Assembly (NCBI GenBank): GCA_937926145.1
Contig: CALANW010000140.1
Location: 1-54,556 of the forward strand
Length of the DNA: 54,556 bases
Direction: 5' to 3'
From: an uncultured Ruminococcus sp.
GTDB lineage: Bacteria; Bacillota; Clostridia; Oscillospirales; Ruminococcaceae
Shown here: positions 17,916 to 25,079 of the stretch, piece after piece
Position numbering within the stretch: position 1 is the stretch's first letter
Layout: every line of letters starts with the position of its first letter
The notes under the pieces: model-generated
The model's input: the letters and a program-made list of their open reading frames with translations, nothing else
What the model was told of the DNA's origin: nothing
Databases searched by the model: none
Position numbers and translations under genes: made by a program

Positions 17916-19274
17916 TTATGTGTAGATACATTCCGAAACAACGAATTCACCCTTTCCTTTCAAATAGCTGTCAAAGAATTCTCTTGTCATTTTATTCACG
18001 GTCATCATACATTTTTCTGCGTCAACACTGCCCGTTCCGAGCATTTTTGCAAGCGGCGGAGAGAACAGCGGCAGGTCGGTAAAATTCATGTGACCCGTTC
18101 CTGCGAAATACGTTCTGTAACAGCACACGGCGTTTTCGCAGACGATATTGTTTGCGTAAGGAATACCTTTTTCTTCAAGTTCAGCCGCGGCGAAGTGATG
18201 TTCGTCGTTATCCACAGCCAAAAGCGGCACGGTATAAGGTTCGGTTCTGACGATGTTTATCTCGTTTTCAACGCCTGTTACCTCGCCGAGCATAGTTCCG
18301 TCAAGGTCGATAACTGCGCTGATGTCGTTTCTTGTTCTGCTGATAGATACTGCCGCCGCACCGCCGAGGGAATGTCCCATTACGCCTATTTTATCGGTAT
18401 CGGTCATTGAAAGTGCCTTGATGATGTTCTCCGATTCGCCCGTGTGCCAATATTCGGGAAGTTCACCTGCTGTCGATTTTATGGAATCAATGACGAAGTT
18501 TATATCATCACAGCGAAGCTTTAACCATTCTGAGGAAAGCTCGAAGATGGTTTCTTCCGATGTGCCGTCGGTGTTGACGAGGGCGATGCCGTTAATAAAT
18601 TCGGGTGAAACGGTGATAGTTTTTCCGCTTGTATCCTCGGTGAACATTGAATGATACGGGTGTTCGGTCGCAATGACGACATATCCGTTTGAAGCAAGTT
18701 CTTCGTAGGTCGAATAATTGCTCTTGTAATAGCCGAACGCGCCGTGCGAGAACAGCACCAGTGGGAATTTTTCACCGTCTGCGGCATTTTCGGGGTAAAA
18801 GAAATAGATTGGAACTTCACGCTTAGAGCCGTCCGTTTCAAACTCTTCTGTTCTGCTCTCATCAACAAGTATCGCCTTTGACATTGCAACGGGATATTCG
18901 CCCGAGGTCGGCAAGCCGTCATACGCAGTGAACATAAATGACGGTATAAGACTTCCCGATATAATGACTGCTGAAAGAACGGTGCTCAATATCATCATTG
19001 ACGGGCGTTTCGGCTTTGACGGTGTATATTTCGCAATTAGCCAGCCTGCAAAAGCTATAACAATACGAAGCAGGAGGAGCGCGAACAGACCTTTGAATCG
19101 AAAGCTCACATCAATGCTCGGTGCGAGGAGCATTATCAGAAACACTCCGAGCTGACCTGCATCGCATATAAGGCGTTCGGTCTGCCACTTTTCCTTATCG
19201 GGTCGGCGTTTCATCGCCAAGACTGCAAAAACCGCTTCTGCGGCACATAATAAAACAAGCAATACAATACTCAT
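17916..19274 (-). CDS. Membrane-anchored alpha/beta hydrolase (PAF-acetylhydrolase-like)
   Basis: This 452-residue protein has about four N-terminal membrane helices (residues 1-125) and a C-terminal alpha/beta hydrolase domain. Motifs are the oxyanion region FPLVLFSHGAFG, the nucleophile elbow GVMGHSLGGAAA, an Asp in AVIDLDG and a late His in GTGHMNF. The fold resembles platelet-activating-factor acetylhydrolase/chlorophyllase-like esterases. The active site is likely outside or at the membrane. The natural ester is unknown. First gene of a four-gene minus-strand operon. Start ATG follows AAAGGAGA. Confidence 0.82.
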   Translation of the reverse strand: MSIVLLVLLCAAEAVFAVLAMKRRPDKEKWQTERLICDAGQLGVFLIMLLAPSIDVSFRFKGLFALLLLRIVIAFAGWLIAKYTPSKPKRPSMMILSTVLSAVIISGSLIPSFMFTAYDGLPTSGEYPVAMSKAILVDESRTEEFETDGSKREVPIYFFYPENAADGEKFPLVLFSHGAFGYYKSNYSTYEELASNGYVVIATEHPYHSMFTEDTSGKTITVSPEFINGIALVNTDGTSEETIFELSSEWLKLRCDDINFVIDSIKSTAGELPEYWHTGESENIIKALSMTDTDKIGVMGHSLGGAAAVSISRTRNDISAVIDLDGTMLGEVTGVENEINIVRTEPYTVPLLAVDNDEHHFAAAELEEKGIPYANNIVCENAVCCYRTYFAGTGHMNFTDLPLFSPPLAKMLGTGSVDAEKCMMTVNKMTREFFDSYLKGKGEFVVSECIYT

Positions 19275-19304
19275 AAGCTTTATCTCCTTTTTGTTGATGA
19301 TTAC

Positions 19305-19332
19305 ATCATATCACAACCAAAGGAAGATTCAA
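19305..19332 (-). promoter_or_regulatory. Promoter of the hydrolase/LytTR operon
   Basis: Minus-strand TTGAAT (19327-19332) and TATGAT (19305-19310), spacer 16 bp. No clear LytTR direct repeat was seen next to it. Confidence 0.5.
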
Positions 19333-19371
19333 GCTTTTGATATGTAAAATGCATTTATGCGGCGTGAAATG

Positions 19372-19490
19372 CTTAGGAAAAAGCTGATCAAAGCGAAGCG
19401 TTCGTTTCGTCGTTTTGAGAAATGTACGAGTTTCCGCCTTTGAGTACATTTTGAAAAACGACAGAAACGTATTGATCAGCGTTTCCTTAG
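19372..19490. repeat. Long imperfect inverted repeat after azlD
   Basis: About 50 bases at 19375-19427 can fold back on 19447-19487. Matching blocks are AGGAAA, GCTGATCAA, a CGTTTC/TGTCG-like block and AATGTAC. The repeat reaches into the azlD stop codon. It may end azlCD transcription or be a remnant of a small foldback element. A 16-base piece just before it (19360-19375) recurs inverted at 51691-51706. Confidence 0.55.
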
Positions 19491-19813
19491 AATACAAACT
19501 GCACCAAAAGCATATAGCAGACCGTTCCGCCCGCTATCGAGAGGAGCATATTCTTTTTCCAGAGGTGAAGTGCAATAACTGCGATTATAGCAATAGCTTC
19601 GGGAATTCCGTGACTTCCGCCGAGGAGCGAAACATCTTTAAGGCAATAGATAACGAGCATACCGAATATTGCAGGCGGAAGAGCATTTCCGATATACTGT
19701 ATGTATTTCGGGGTAGGCTTATCCGAGCGGAAAACTATGAACGGCAAAAATCTTGTTATCATCGTGCCGAGCGCGCAGAGGGCAACGGTGATTATCTGCT
19801 GTGTTAAGGTCAT
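19487..19813 (-). CDS. azlD: Branched-chain amino acid exporter small subunit AzlD
   Basis: This 108-residue protein has about four membrane helices (IITVALCALGTMITRFLPF, the segment after PTPKYIQYIGNALPPAIFG, AIAIIAVIALHLW, LLSIAGGTVCYMLLV) and the conserved GNALPPAIFGMLVIYCLK segment of AzlD. It works with AzlC in the membrane to export branched-chain amino acids or analogues. Its ATG overlaps the azlC stop by 4 bases (19810-19813), indicating coupled translation. The stop lies inside a large inverted repeat. Confidence 0.9.
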   Translation of the reverse strand: MTLTQQIITVALCALGTMITRFLPFIVFRSDKPTPKYIQYIGNALPPAIFGMLVIYCLKDVSLLGGSHGIPEAIAIIAVIALHLWKKNMLLSIAGGTVCYMLLVQFVF

Positions 19814-20517
19814 ACTTTTCCCTCCTTTTCCTCAATAGGCTTGCGGAACAATGTTAGCATCACGACAATGCATATCATTGTCGGTATCATAAAGCTGTCC
19901 TTGCCGAAGATCACAAGGCACAAAAGCGAAATGCCAAAACCGATAACGGACGAGATATGCTGTTTTTCCTTTAGCCACTGGTCGAGGAAGATAACAACGA
20001 ACATCGCCGTCATTACGAACGAAAGTCCCTCGGTATTGAACGTTATGAGGTTGCCGAGCAGACCGCCTATAGTTGCGCCCGTTACCCAATATATCTGATT
20101 AAGGAGCGTTACGAAGAAGTAAAACCAGCCTTTGTCGATGTCCTCGGGTATCTCGGTGCTGTAATTTATCGAGAAGCTTTCATCGCACATACCGAAGATA
20201 AGGTACGGCTTTTTCCAGCCCGTGCCTTTGTATTTTTCGAGCATCGAAACGCCGTAAAAAAGATGTCTTAGCTGTATAACGAGTGCAACAAGAAAGGTCT
20301 GGAGCGGCGCAAACGTGCTTAAAAGCATTGAAACTGCAATAAATTCAAGCGAACCGCCGAATATCGTTATGCTCATCAACAATGGATACACGAAGCTGAA
20401 CCCTTTAACGTGCATCAATATACCATAGCTCATTCCGAGAAACCAGAAGCCTGCGAAGATAGGCAGGGTTTTCGGAAAAGCGAATTGCAAGGCTTTTTTT
20501 ATCCTATCATTTTTCAA
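19810..20517 (-). CDS. azlC: Branched-chain amino acid exporter large subunit AzlC
   Basis: This 235-residue protein has the AzlC pattern: PIFAGFWFLGMSYGILM, SLEFIAVSMLLSTFAPLQ, VALVIQLRHLFYGVSML and MCDESFSINYS, plus further helices to the C terminus. It is the main subunit of the AzlCD exporter. The start is TTG 20517, placed 6 bases after AGAGGG. The ATG at 20510 is out of frame. Promoter at 20552-20580. The only gene between this promoter and the downstream inverted repeat is azlD. Confidence 0.9.
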   Translation of the reverse strand: MKNDRIKKALQFAFPKTLPIFAGFWFLGMSYGILMHVKGFSFVYPLLMSITIFGGSLEFIAVSMLLSTFAPLQTFLVALVIQLRHLFYGVSMLEKYKGTGWKKPYLIFGMCDESFSINYSTEIPEDIDKGWFYFFVTLLNQIYWVTGATIGGLLGNLITFNTEGLSFVMTAMFVVIFLDQWLKEKQHISSVIGFGISLLCLVIFGKDSFMIPTMICIVVMLTLFRKPIEEKEGKV

Positions 20518-20551
20518 AAGTATCCCTCTTTTTGGTTATAATCACTTTGAT

Positions 20552-20580
20552 ATTATACGACTTGGGGATTTTATTGTCAA
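20552..20580 (-). promoter_or_regulatory. azlCD promoter
   Basis: Minus-strand TTGACA (20575-20580) and TATAAT (20552-20557), spacer 17 bp. Confidence 0.75.
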
Positions 20581-20617
20581 TGCAGATATTCTGAACATTT
20601 TTTAATATTCTGCTTCC

Positions 20618-20646
20618 TTGACAACCGTATTTTCATCTGATATAAT
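20618..20646 (+). promoter_or_regulatory. csoR promoter
   Basis: TTGACA (20618-20623) and TATAAT (20641-20646), spacer 17 bp. Unlike the ATPase promoter, no CsoR-like operator is visible here. Confidence 0.7.
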
Positions 20647-20677
20647 ATAGAAAAAGATGATCGGAAAGGAAACGGCT

Positions 20678-20950
20678 ATGAAACAATGTATGGACGCAGC
20701 TAATCTGCACAGACGTTTGAAAAAAATAATCGGTCAGGTGAATGCGATCGACCGTATGATCGATGAGGACGTTCCCTGCGAAGATATCCTTGCGCAGATA
20801 AATGCGGCGAAATCTGCACTCAACAAGGCAGGTCAGGTCGTTCTTGAGGGACACATCAACCACTGCATAAAGGACGCTGTTGAACGCGGCGATTCCGAGG
20901 AGATAGCCAATTTCACCAAGGCTATTGAGCGCTTTGCAAATATGCAGTAA
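20678..20950 (+). CDS. csoR: CsoR-family copper-sensing repressor
   Basis: This 90-residue all-helical protein of the CsoR/RcnR (DUF156) family has HRRLKKIIGQVNAIDRMID. The metal residues fit the Cys-His-Cys pattern of Cu(I)-sensing CsoR: Cys in VPCEDILAQ, then His and Cys in EGHINHC. Apo-protein binds operator DNA and releases it when copper binds. The likely targets are the two operator-like sites before the downstream P1B ATPase. Start ATG 20678 has AAAGGA 7 bases upstream. The earlier TTG/ATG alternatives lack one. Followed by its own terminator. Confidence 0.88.
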   Translation: MKQCMDAANLHRRLKKIIGQVNAIDRMIDEDVPCEDILAQINAAKSALNKAGQVVLEGHINHCIKDAVERGDSEEIANFTKAIERFANMQ

Positions 20951-20969
20951 ATTTTATATAGTATAATGA

Positions 20970-20994
20970 GCAGTCGGAAACGGCTGCTTTTTTT
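20970..20994 (+). terminator. csoR terminator
   Basis: 7-bp stem with a GAAA tetraloop (20970-20976/20981-20987), then seven T. Confidence 0.9.
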
Positions 20995-21060
20995 ATGCTT
21001 TTGCGCGAAAAGCGGTTTTCAGGTTTTGACATAATTAATAGAATAATTTTCATTTTCCTA

Positions 21061-21119
21061 TTGACAACATATACCCCCTATGGTATAATACAGTCAAAGT
21101 ACATATACCCCCATAGGTA
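21061..21119 (+). promoter_or_regulatory. P1B-ATPase promoter with two CsoR-like operators
   Basis: TTGACA (21061-21066) and TATAAT (21084-21089) are 17 bp apart. TACCCCCTATGGTA (21072-21085) fills the spacer and TACCCCCATAGGTA (21106-21119) lies just after the predicted start. Both share TACC-CCC-N3-GGTA, like known CsoR boxes with a run of C between short inverted arms. The spacing of 34 bp is about three helical turns. Confidence 0.8.
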
Positions 21120-21228
21120 GTTTTTATAAACAATACTTTATTAAACAAAAGTTAAATGGAACATATTCCCCTATTACATCGGCTTAAAATTTACTTGCTT
21201 GATAAACTTTTTGAAAGGAATGATGAAA

Positions 21229-23103
21229 ATGAAAAAGCTTATGGGAAAACTTGAAGAGCTGCTTGAACTTGGCGGCACGAAAAAGGACATCACTCTGCTG
21301 ATAATTTCAGCGATATCGCTTATTGTCAGCCTTGCAGTTCCCGACGGCGTACTGCCGTTCAACGTATCGTGGGTGGCTATTATCCTCTGCGGTGTTCCGA
21401 TAATACTTGAAGCTGTGATAGGTCTTGTGACGGCGTTTGACATAAAGGCGGACGTTCTTGTTTCGCTTGCGCTCATTGCTTCGGTCTGCATCGGCGAAGA
21501 TTTTGCGGCAGGCGAAGTTGCGTTCATTATGCAGCTTGGCGATCTGCTTGAAGATCTCACCGTTGCGAGAGCGCGTGCAGGAATCGAGAAGCTTGTACAT
21601 CTTACTCCGCAGACAGCAAGGGTCATTTTGGACGAAAAGGGAGAAATAATTCCTGCCGAGCAGGTCAAGGTTGGTGACATTCTCCGTGTTCTTCCCGGTG
21701 AAACGATAGCTGTTGACGGCGTTATCATCTCGGGTGAAACAAGTGTCAATCAGGCTGTTATGACGGGCGAATCTCTCCCCGTTGACAAGACCGTCGGGGA
21801 CGAAGTTTCATCGGGAACGGTGAACCAGTTCGGTGCGTTCGAGATGAAAGCTTCAAAAGTCGGCGAAGATTCATCGATACAGCGAATGATAAAGCTCGTT
21901 CAATCCGCGGACGCAGGCAAAGCGAAGATAGTCGGACTTGCGGACAGGTGGGCAACGTGGATAGTTGTTATCGCGCTGACGGCGGCAGGACTTACATGGG
22001 CGATAAGCGGCGAGATAATCAGAGCGGTAACAATACTTGTTGTGTTCTGCCCATGCTCGCTCGTGCTTGCAACGCCGACGGCTATAATGGCAGGCATCGG
22101 AAACGTTACGAAGCACGGTTTTCTCGTCCGTGAGGGTGATGCGCTTGAACGTCTTGCAAAGGTAAAGAAAATATGCTTCGACAAGACGGGAACGCTTACA
22201 TACGGAAAACCCGAGGTAGTTGACATTTACGCTGTGAATATGAAAAAAGATGAGCTTTTGTCTTTGACTGCGGCTGTGGAAAGCTACTCGGAACACCCAC
22301 TCGGAAAGGCTGTACTTCGCTCCGCTAAGGAAAAGGGACTTGCTTTTTCCAAGGCTGAAAGCTTCTCAATGACGGCAGGAAAAGGCGTTAAGGGAATCGT
22401 TGACGGAAAAGAAATTCTTTCGGGAAATGTAAAGCTTCTTACCGAAAACGGGATAGCTGTTCCCAAGGAAATGACAGAGAAAGCGACTGAATTTATCCAC
22501 AAGGGTTCTACGGTAATTTTCACGGCGGCAGACGGCGAACTTGCAGGCTTCATCGTACTTTCTGACACGCTTCGCGCAGAGAGCCGCGATATGATAGCAC
22601 AGTTAAAGGAACTTGGGGTCGAGCCTGTGCTTTTGACGGGTGACAATGAAAATGCGGCGCAGAACATTGCACGTGAGGTCGGAATCACGCAGGTAAAGGC
22701 GAACTGTCTGCCTGAGGATAAGCTGGATTTCGTAGCGGACAGCCAGAAGTCGGGCGATGTGGCGATGATCGGTGACGGAATAAATGACGCTCCTGCGCTC
22801 AAACGTGCAGATGTCGGCATTGCGATGGGCGGTGCAGGAAGTGACATTGCGGTCGATGCGGCTGACATTGCGCTTGTAGATGACGAAGTAAAGGAACTCC
22901 CCCACCTTTTCGCGCTTTCCAAGCGAATGATGACGACGATACGGATAAACCTTACTTTCTCGATGCTGCTCAATTTCGTTGCGATAATCCTTGCGATAAC
23001 AAAGGTTCTGAACCCCGTTGTCGGCGCACTTGTTCACAACTGTGGTTCGGTGCTTGTTATAATCAACTCAGCTTTGATATTAAATTGGAGGAAAAGAAAA
23101 TGA
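21229..23103 (+). CDS. P1B-type heavy-metal (probably copper) transporting ATPase
   Basis: This 624-residue membrane ATPase has the transmembrane metal motif CPC in VVFCPCSLVLATPTA, the actuator loop MTGESLPVDK, the phosphorylation site CFDKTGTLT, the SEHPLGKAV nucleotide-binding His-Pro, LTGDNENAAQ, and MIGDGINDAPALKRADVG. No N-terminal HMA domain is present. The last helices read NPVVGALVHNCGSVLVIINS, a form less typical of CopA (which usually has MxxSS), so copper is supported more by the CsoR operators than by the protein. It would export metal from the cytoplasm. ATG 21229 is chosen because AAAGGA (21214-21219) is 9 bases upstream. ATG 21220, 21223 and TTG 21199 are in frame. The stop overlaps the next ATG. 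Confidence 0.88.
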   Translation: MKKLMGKLEELLELGGTKKDITLLIISAISLIVSLAVPDGVLPFNVSWVAIILCGVPIILEAVIGLVTAFDIKADVLVSLALIASVCIGEDFAAGEVAFIMQLGDLLEDLTVARARAGIEKLVHLTPQTARVILDEKGEIIPAEQVKVGDILRVLPGETIAVDGVIISGETSVNQAVMTGESLPVDKTVGDEVSSGTVNQFGAFEMKASKVGEDSSIQRMIKLVQSADAGKAKIVGLADRWATWIVVIALTAAGLTWAISGEIIRAVTILVVFCPCSLVLATPTAIMAGIGNVTKHGFLVREGDALERLAKVKKICFDKTGTLTYGKPEVVDIYAVNMKKDELLSLTAAVESYSEHPLGKAVLRSAKEKGLAFSKAESFSMTAGKGVKGIVDGKEILSGNVKLLTENGIAVPKEMTEKATEFIHKGSTVIFTAADGELAGFIVLSDTLRAESRDMIAQLKELGVEPVLLTGDNENAAQNIAREVGITQVKANCLPEDKLDFVADSQKSGDVAMIGDGINDAPALKRADVGIAMGGAGSDIAVDAADIALVDDEVKELPHLFALSKRMMTTIRINLTFSMLLNFVAIILAITKVLNPVVGALVHNCGSVLVIINSALILNWRKRK

Positions 23104-23270
23104 TAATTGGAATTATTGGAATTTTGATAGGACTTGGTATTCTCGGTGCAGGAGTTTACTACTTAAAGACCGACAAGGAGGATAATGCTAAGAAAATTTA
23201 CGGTACTATTTCCGCTGTCGGTGCGGTAATTGCTGTTGTTTCGGTAATTGTACTTATTTCGAGTTTATAA
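23100..23270 (+). CDS. Small two-helix membrane protein coupled to the metal ATPase
   Basis: This 56-residue protein is almost entirely two membrane helices (IIGIIGILIGLGILGAGVYY and ISAVGAVIAVVSVIVLISSL) joined by a charged loop (KTDKEDNAKK). Its ATG overlaps the ATPase stop as ATGA (23100-23103) and has TTGGAGGA just inside the ATPase end, so translation coupling is likely. I recognise no family. It could stabilise or regulate the transporter, as small membrane peptides do for other P-type ATPases. That is inference from position. It is followed by a terminator. Confidence 0.7.
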   Translation: MIIGIIGILIGLGILGAGVYYLKTDKEDNAKKIYGTISAVGAVIAVVSVIVLISSL

Positions 23271-23287
23271 ACAGCATATCAAAAATG

Positions 23288-23322
23288 CACATCACTCGTA
23301 TTCGCAAGTGATGTGAATTTTT
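23288..23322 (+). terminator. Terminator of the csoR-target operon
   Basis: 9-bp stem CACATCACT (23288-23296) with 23307-23315, then a T-run. Confidence 0.85.
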
Positions 23323-23434
23323 TTAGAAATTAGGGCACAGTTGCCTTTATAATTATTTTGTATGTCGTATTTTTCATAATGAGCAATATCAACTAAGCGG
23401 TACTAAAAAAGTCAGTTTTTGTTTACAAAGCATA

Positions 23435-23463
23435 TAGACATAATCGGAATTATGTGATATAAT
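23435..23463 (+). promoter_or_regulatory. Promoter of the rhodanese-TtcA-like gene
   Basis: TAGACA (23435-23440) and TATAAT (23458-23463), spacer 17 bp. Confidence 0.5.
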
Positions 23464-23499
23464 ATTCATCGAACATTTTTTGAAAGGAAATCAGATGCA

Positions 23500-24621
23500 A
23501 TGAATAACGAAATTACTGTTTCCGAGCTGAAAAAACTTTCAGCCGATTCATATATGCTTATCGATATGCGTGATGAATACGCTTTTTCTTACGGTCACAT
23601 TGACGGTGCGGTGAATATTCCGCTGGAAAAGCTTGAAGATGCAGAACTTCCTGCCGATAAAAAACTTGTTATATGCTGCAAGAGCGGACTTATAAGCCGT
23701 GATGCTGCCGACGCACTTTGCGAAAAGGGTTTTGACGCTTATAATCTTGCAGGCGGATATGTAGACTGGCTTCGTATAGAACTGGAGAACCGAGAGATTA
23801 CCGATCAGGTAGAAAAAAGCATACAGAAGAAGTTTCATCACTCGCTTTGGAGCAAATTCGCAAAGGCTGTTATCACCTATGAGCTTGTTCAGCCGAATGA
23901 CAAAATTGCGGTCTGCATTTCGGGCGGCAAAGATTCGATGCTTATGGCGAAGCTTTTTCAGGAAATGCAGAGGCATCAGAAGTTCCCGTTTGAGCTTGTT
24001 TTTCTTGTAATGGATCCGGGTTACAGTCCCGAGAACCGCAACATTATTGAAAAAAACGCGGCTTCGATGTCGATACCGATAACTGTTTTCGAGTCGGATA
24101 TTTTTCAGTCGGTCTATAACGTTGACAAGAATGCTTGCTATCTTTGCGCGAGAATGAGAAGAGGTCATCTTTACAGCAAAGCAAAGGCACTCGGCTGCAA
24201 TAAAATCGCGCTCGGACATCACTTTGACGATGTTATTGAAACGATACTTATGAGTGTGCTTTACGGCGGTCAGGTGAGGACGATGATGCCGAAGCTTCAC
24301 AGCGATAATTTCGATGGAATGGAGATAATTCGTCCGATGTATCTTGTCCGTGAGGACGACATAAAGCATTGGCGTGATTACAACGGTTTGCATTTTATAC
24401 AATGCGCCTGCCGTTTCACGGACACCTGCACGACATGCAATCCGACGGGTCCTGTTTCAAAGCGTCAGGAGATAAAGCATCTTATCGCTGATTTGAAAAA
24501 GGTAAATCCTCAGGTCGAGATGAACATATTCCGCAGCATTGAAAATGTTGACCTTAATGCGGTCGTTCAGTACAAAGACAAAAACGGTATTCACAATTTC
24601 CTTGATGGGTATGGTGAATAA
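23500..24621 (+). CDS. Rhodanese fused to a TtcA-like PP-loop tRNA thiolation ATPase
   Basis: This 373-residue protein has an N-terminal rhodanese domain (about 5-95, LIDMRDEYAFSYGHIDGAVN and the catalytic-loop Cys in VICCKSGLISRDA). A PP-loop adenylating domain of the TtcA/TtuA superfamily follows (about 135-330, VCISGGKDSMLMAKL and LGHHFDDVIET). CxxC in ACYLCARMRRG and a Cys-rich segment CACRFTDTCTTC could hold an iron-sulfur cluster as in TtcA. TtcA makes 2-thiocytidine in tRNA. The fused rhodanese could deliver persulfide sulfur, as the C-terminal rhodanese does in ThiI. The exact tRNA position is not proven. Single gene with its own promoter and terminator. Confidence 0.85.
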   Translation: MNNEITVSELKKLSADSYMLIDMRDEYAFSYGHIDGAVNIPLEKLEDAELPADKKLVICCKSGLISRDAADALCEKGFDAYNLAGGYVDWLRIELENREITDQVEKSIQKKFHHSLWSKFAKAVITYELVQPNDKIAVCISGGKDSMLMAKLFQEMQRHQKFPFELVFLVMDPGYSPENRNIIEKNAASMSIPITVFESDIFQSVYNVDKNACYLCARMRRGHLYSKAKALGCNKIALGHHFDDVIETILMSVLYGGQVRTMMPKLHSDNFDGMEIIRPMYLVREDDIKHWRDYNGLHFIQCACRFTDTCTTCNPTGPVSKRQEIKHLIADLKKVNPQVEMNIFRSIENVDLNAVVQYKDKNGIHNFLDGYGE

Positions 24622-24642
24622 ATTTGTGTCATACGAAATAAA

Positions 24643-24681
24643 CAAAGTCCCGAAAGATCAATTCTTCGGGACTTTGTTTTA
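24643..24681 (+). terminator. Terminator of the rhodanese-TtcA-like gene
   Basis: 12-bp stem CAAAGTCCCGAA (24643-24654) with 24665-24676, then T4. Confidence 0.9.
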
Positions 24682-24691
24682 TATTTAGGCA

Positions 24692-24726
24692 CAAAAATAA
24701 CCGCTATGCATAAACACAGCGGTTAT
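24692..24726 (-). terminator. Probable native terminator of the rplM-rpsI operon, displaced by the mobile element
   Basis: A perfect 9-bp stem (24697-24705/24718-24726) is followed on the minus strand by TTTTTG. No minus-strand chromosomal gene ends here. Removing the element would place it about 100 bases downstream of the rpsI stop. Confidence 0.6.
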
Positions 24727-24756
24727 GATGTTGGTTAAATGACCAAAAGCGGTAAT

Positions 24757-24812
24757 TTCGCCCCAAACAATGTTGAAATATTGTTTGTAAGGGCAATAAT
24801 TATCTCTTTGAG
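24757..24812 (+). repeat. attL region (left copy of rpsI-type attachment site)
   Basis: It contains TTCGCCCCAAACAA (24757-24770), then 20 diverged bases, then GGGCAATA and ATTATCTCTTTGAG. The same two blocks with identical spacing occur at 41568-41623. Confidence 0.85.
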
Positions 24813-24941
24813 TCTGTCTCTGCAATTCCGCCAACATTTGGTGTTTTGCCGTAAATCACGTAATATAGGCACTTTCGCAACATTTTACAACAATAGAAGA
24901 ACACAGAATTTCTGCGCATTTATGTATGATTTTGCAACTTT

Positions 24942-24959
24942 AAAGACCAAATAAAGACC
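24942..24959 (+). repeat. Integrase arm-type repeat, left end
   Basis: AAAGACCAAATAAAGACC contains two AAAGACC units. The right-end copy (41536-41553) differs by one base and has the same orientation. Confidence 0.65.
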
Positions 24960-25079
24960 GGACATACTCCTGTATCCATTAATCGGTCAGATATTCTTTT
25001 ACCGCTTTTCCAACACTAAAAACACAGCTAAATCATATAGTATGGTAAAACATATATTTGCATATTTCATTGCACAATT

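Noticed and set aside
20618..20646. CsoR operator in the csoR promoter
   Set aside because: I looked for TACC-C-run-GGTA near 20600-20680 and found none.
22284..22973. 229-codon frame antisense to the metal ATPase
   Set aside because: Ser-rich shadow of the ATPase reading frame with no family features.
24697..24726. tRNA gene or tRNA-type attachment site near attL
   Set aside because: The stem is a simple hairpin with a T-run. No cloverleaf or T-arm sequence is present, and the att repeat matches the rpsI end instead.
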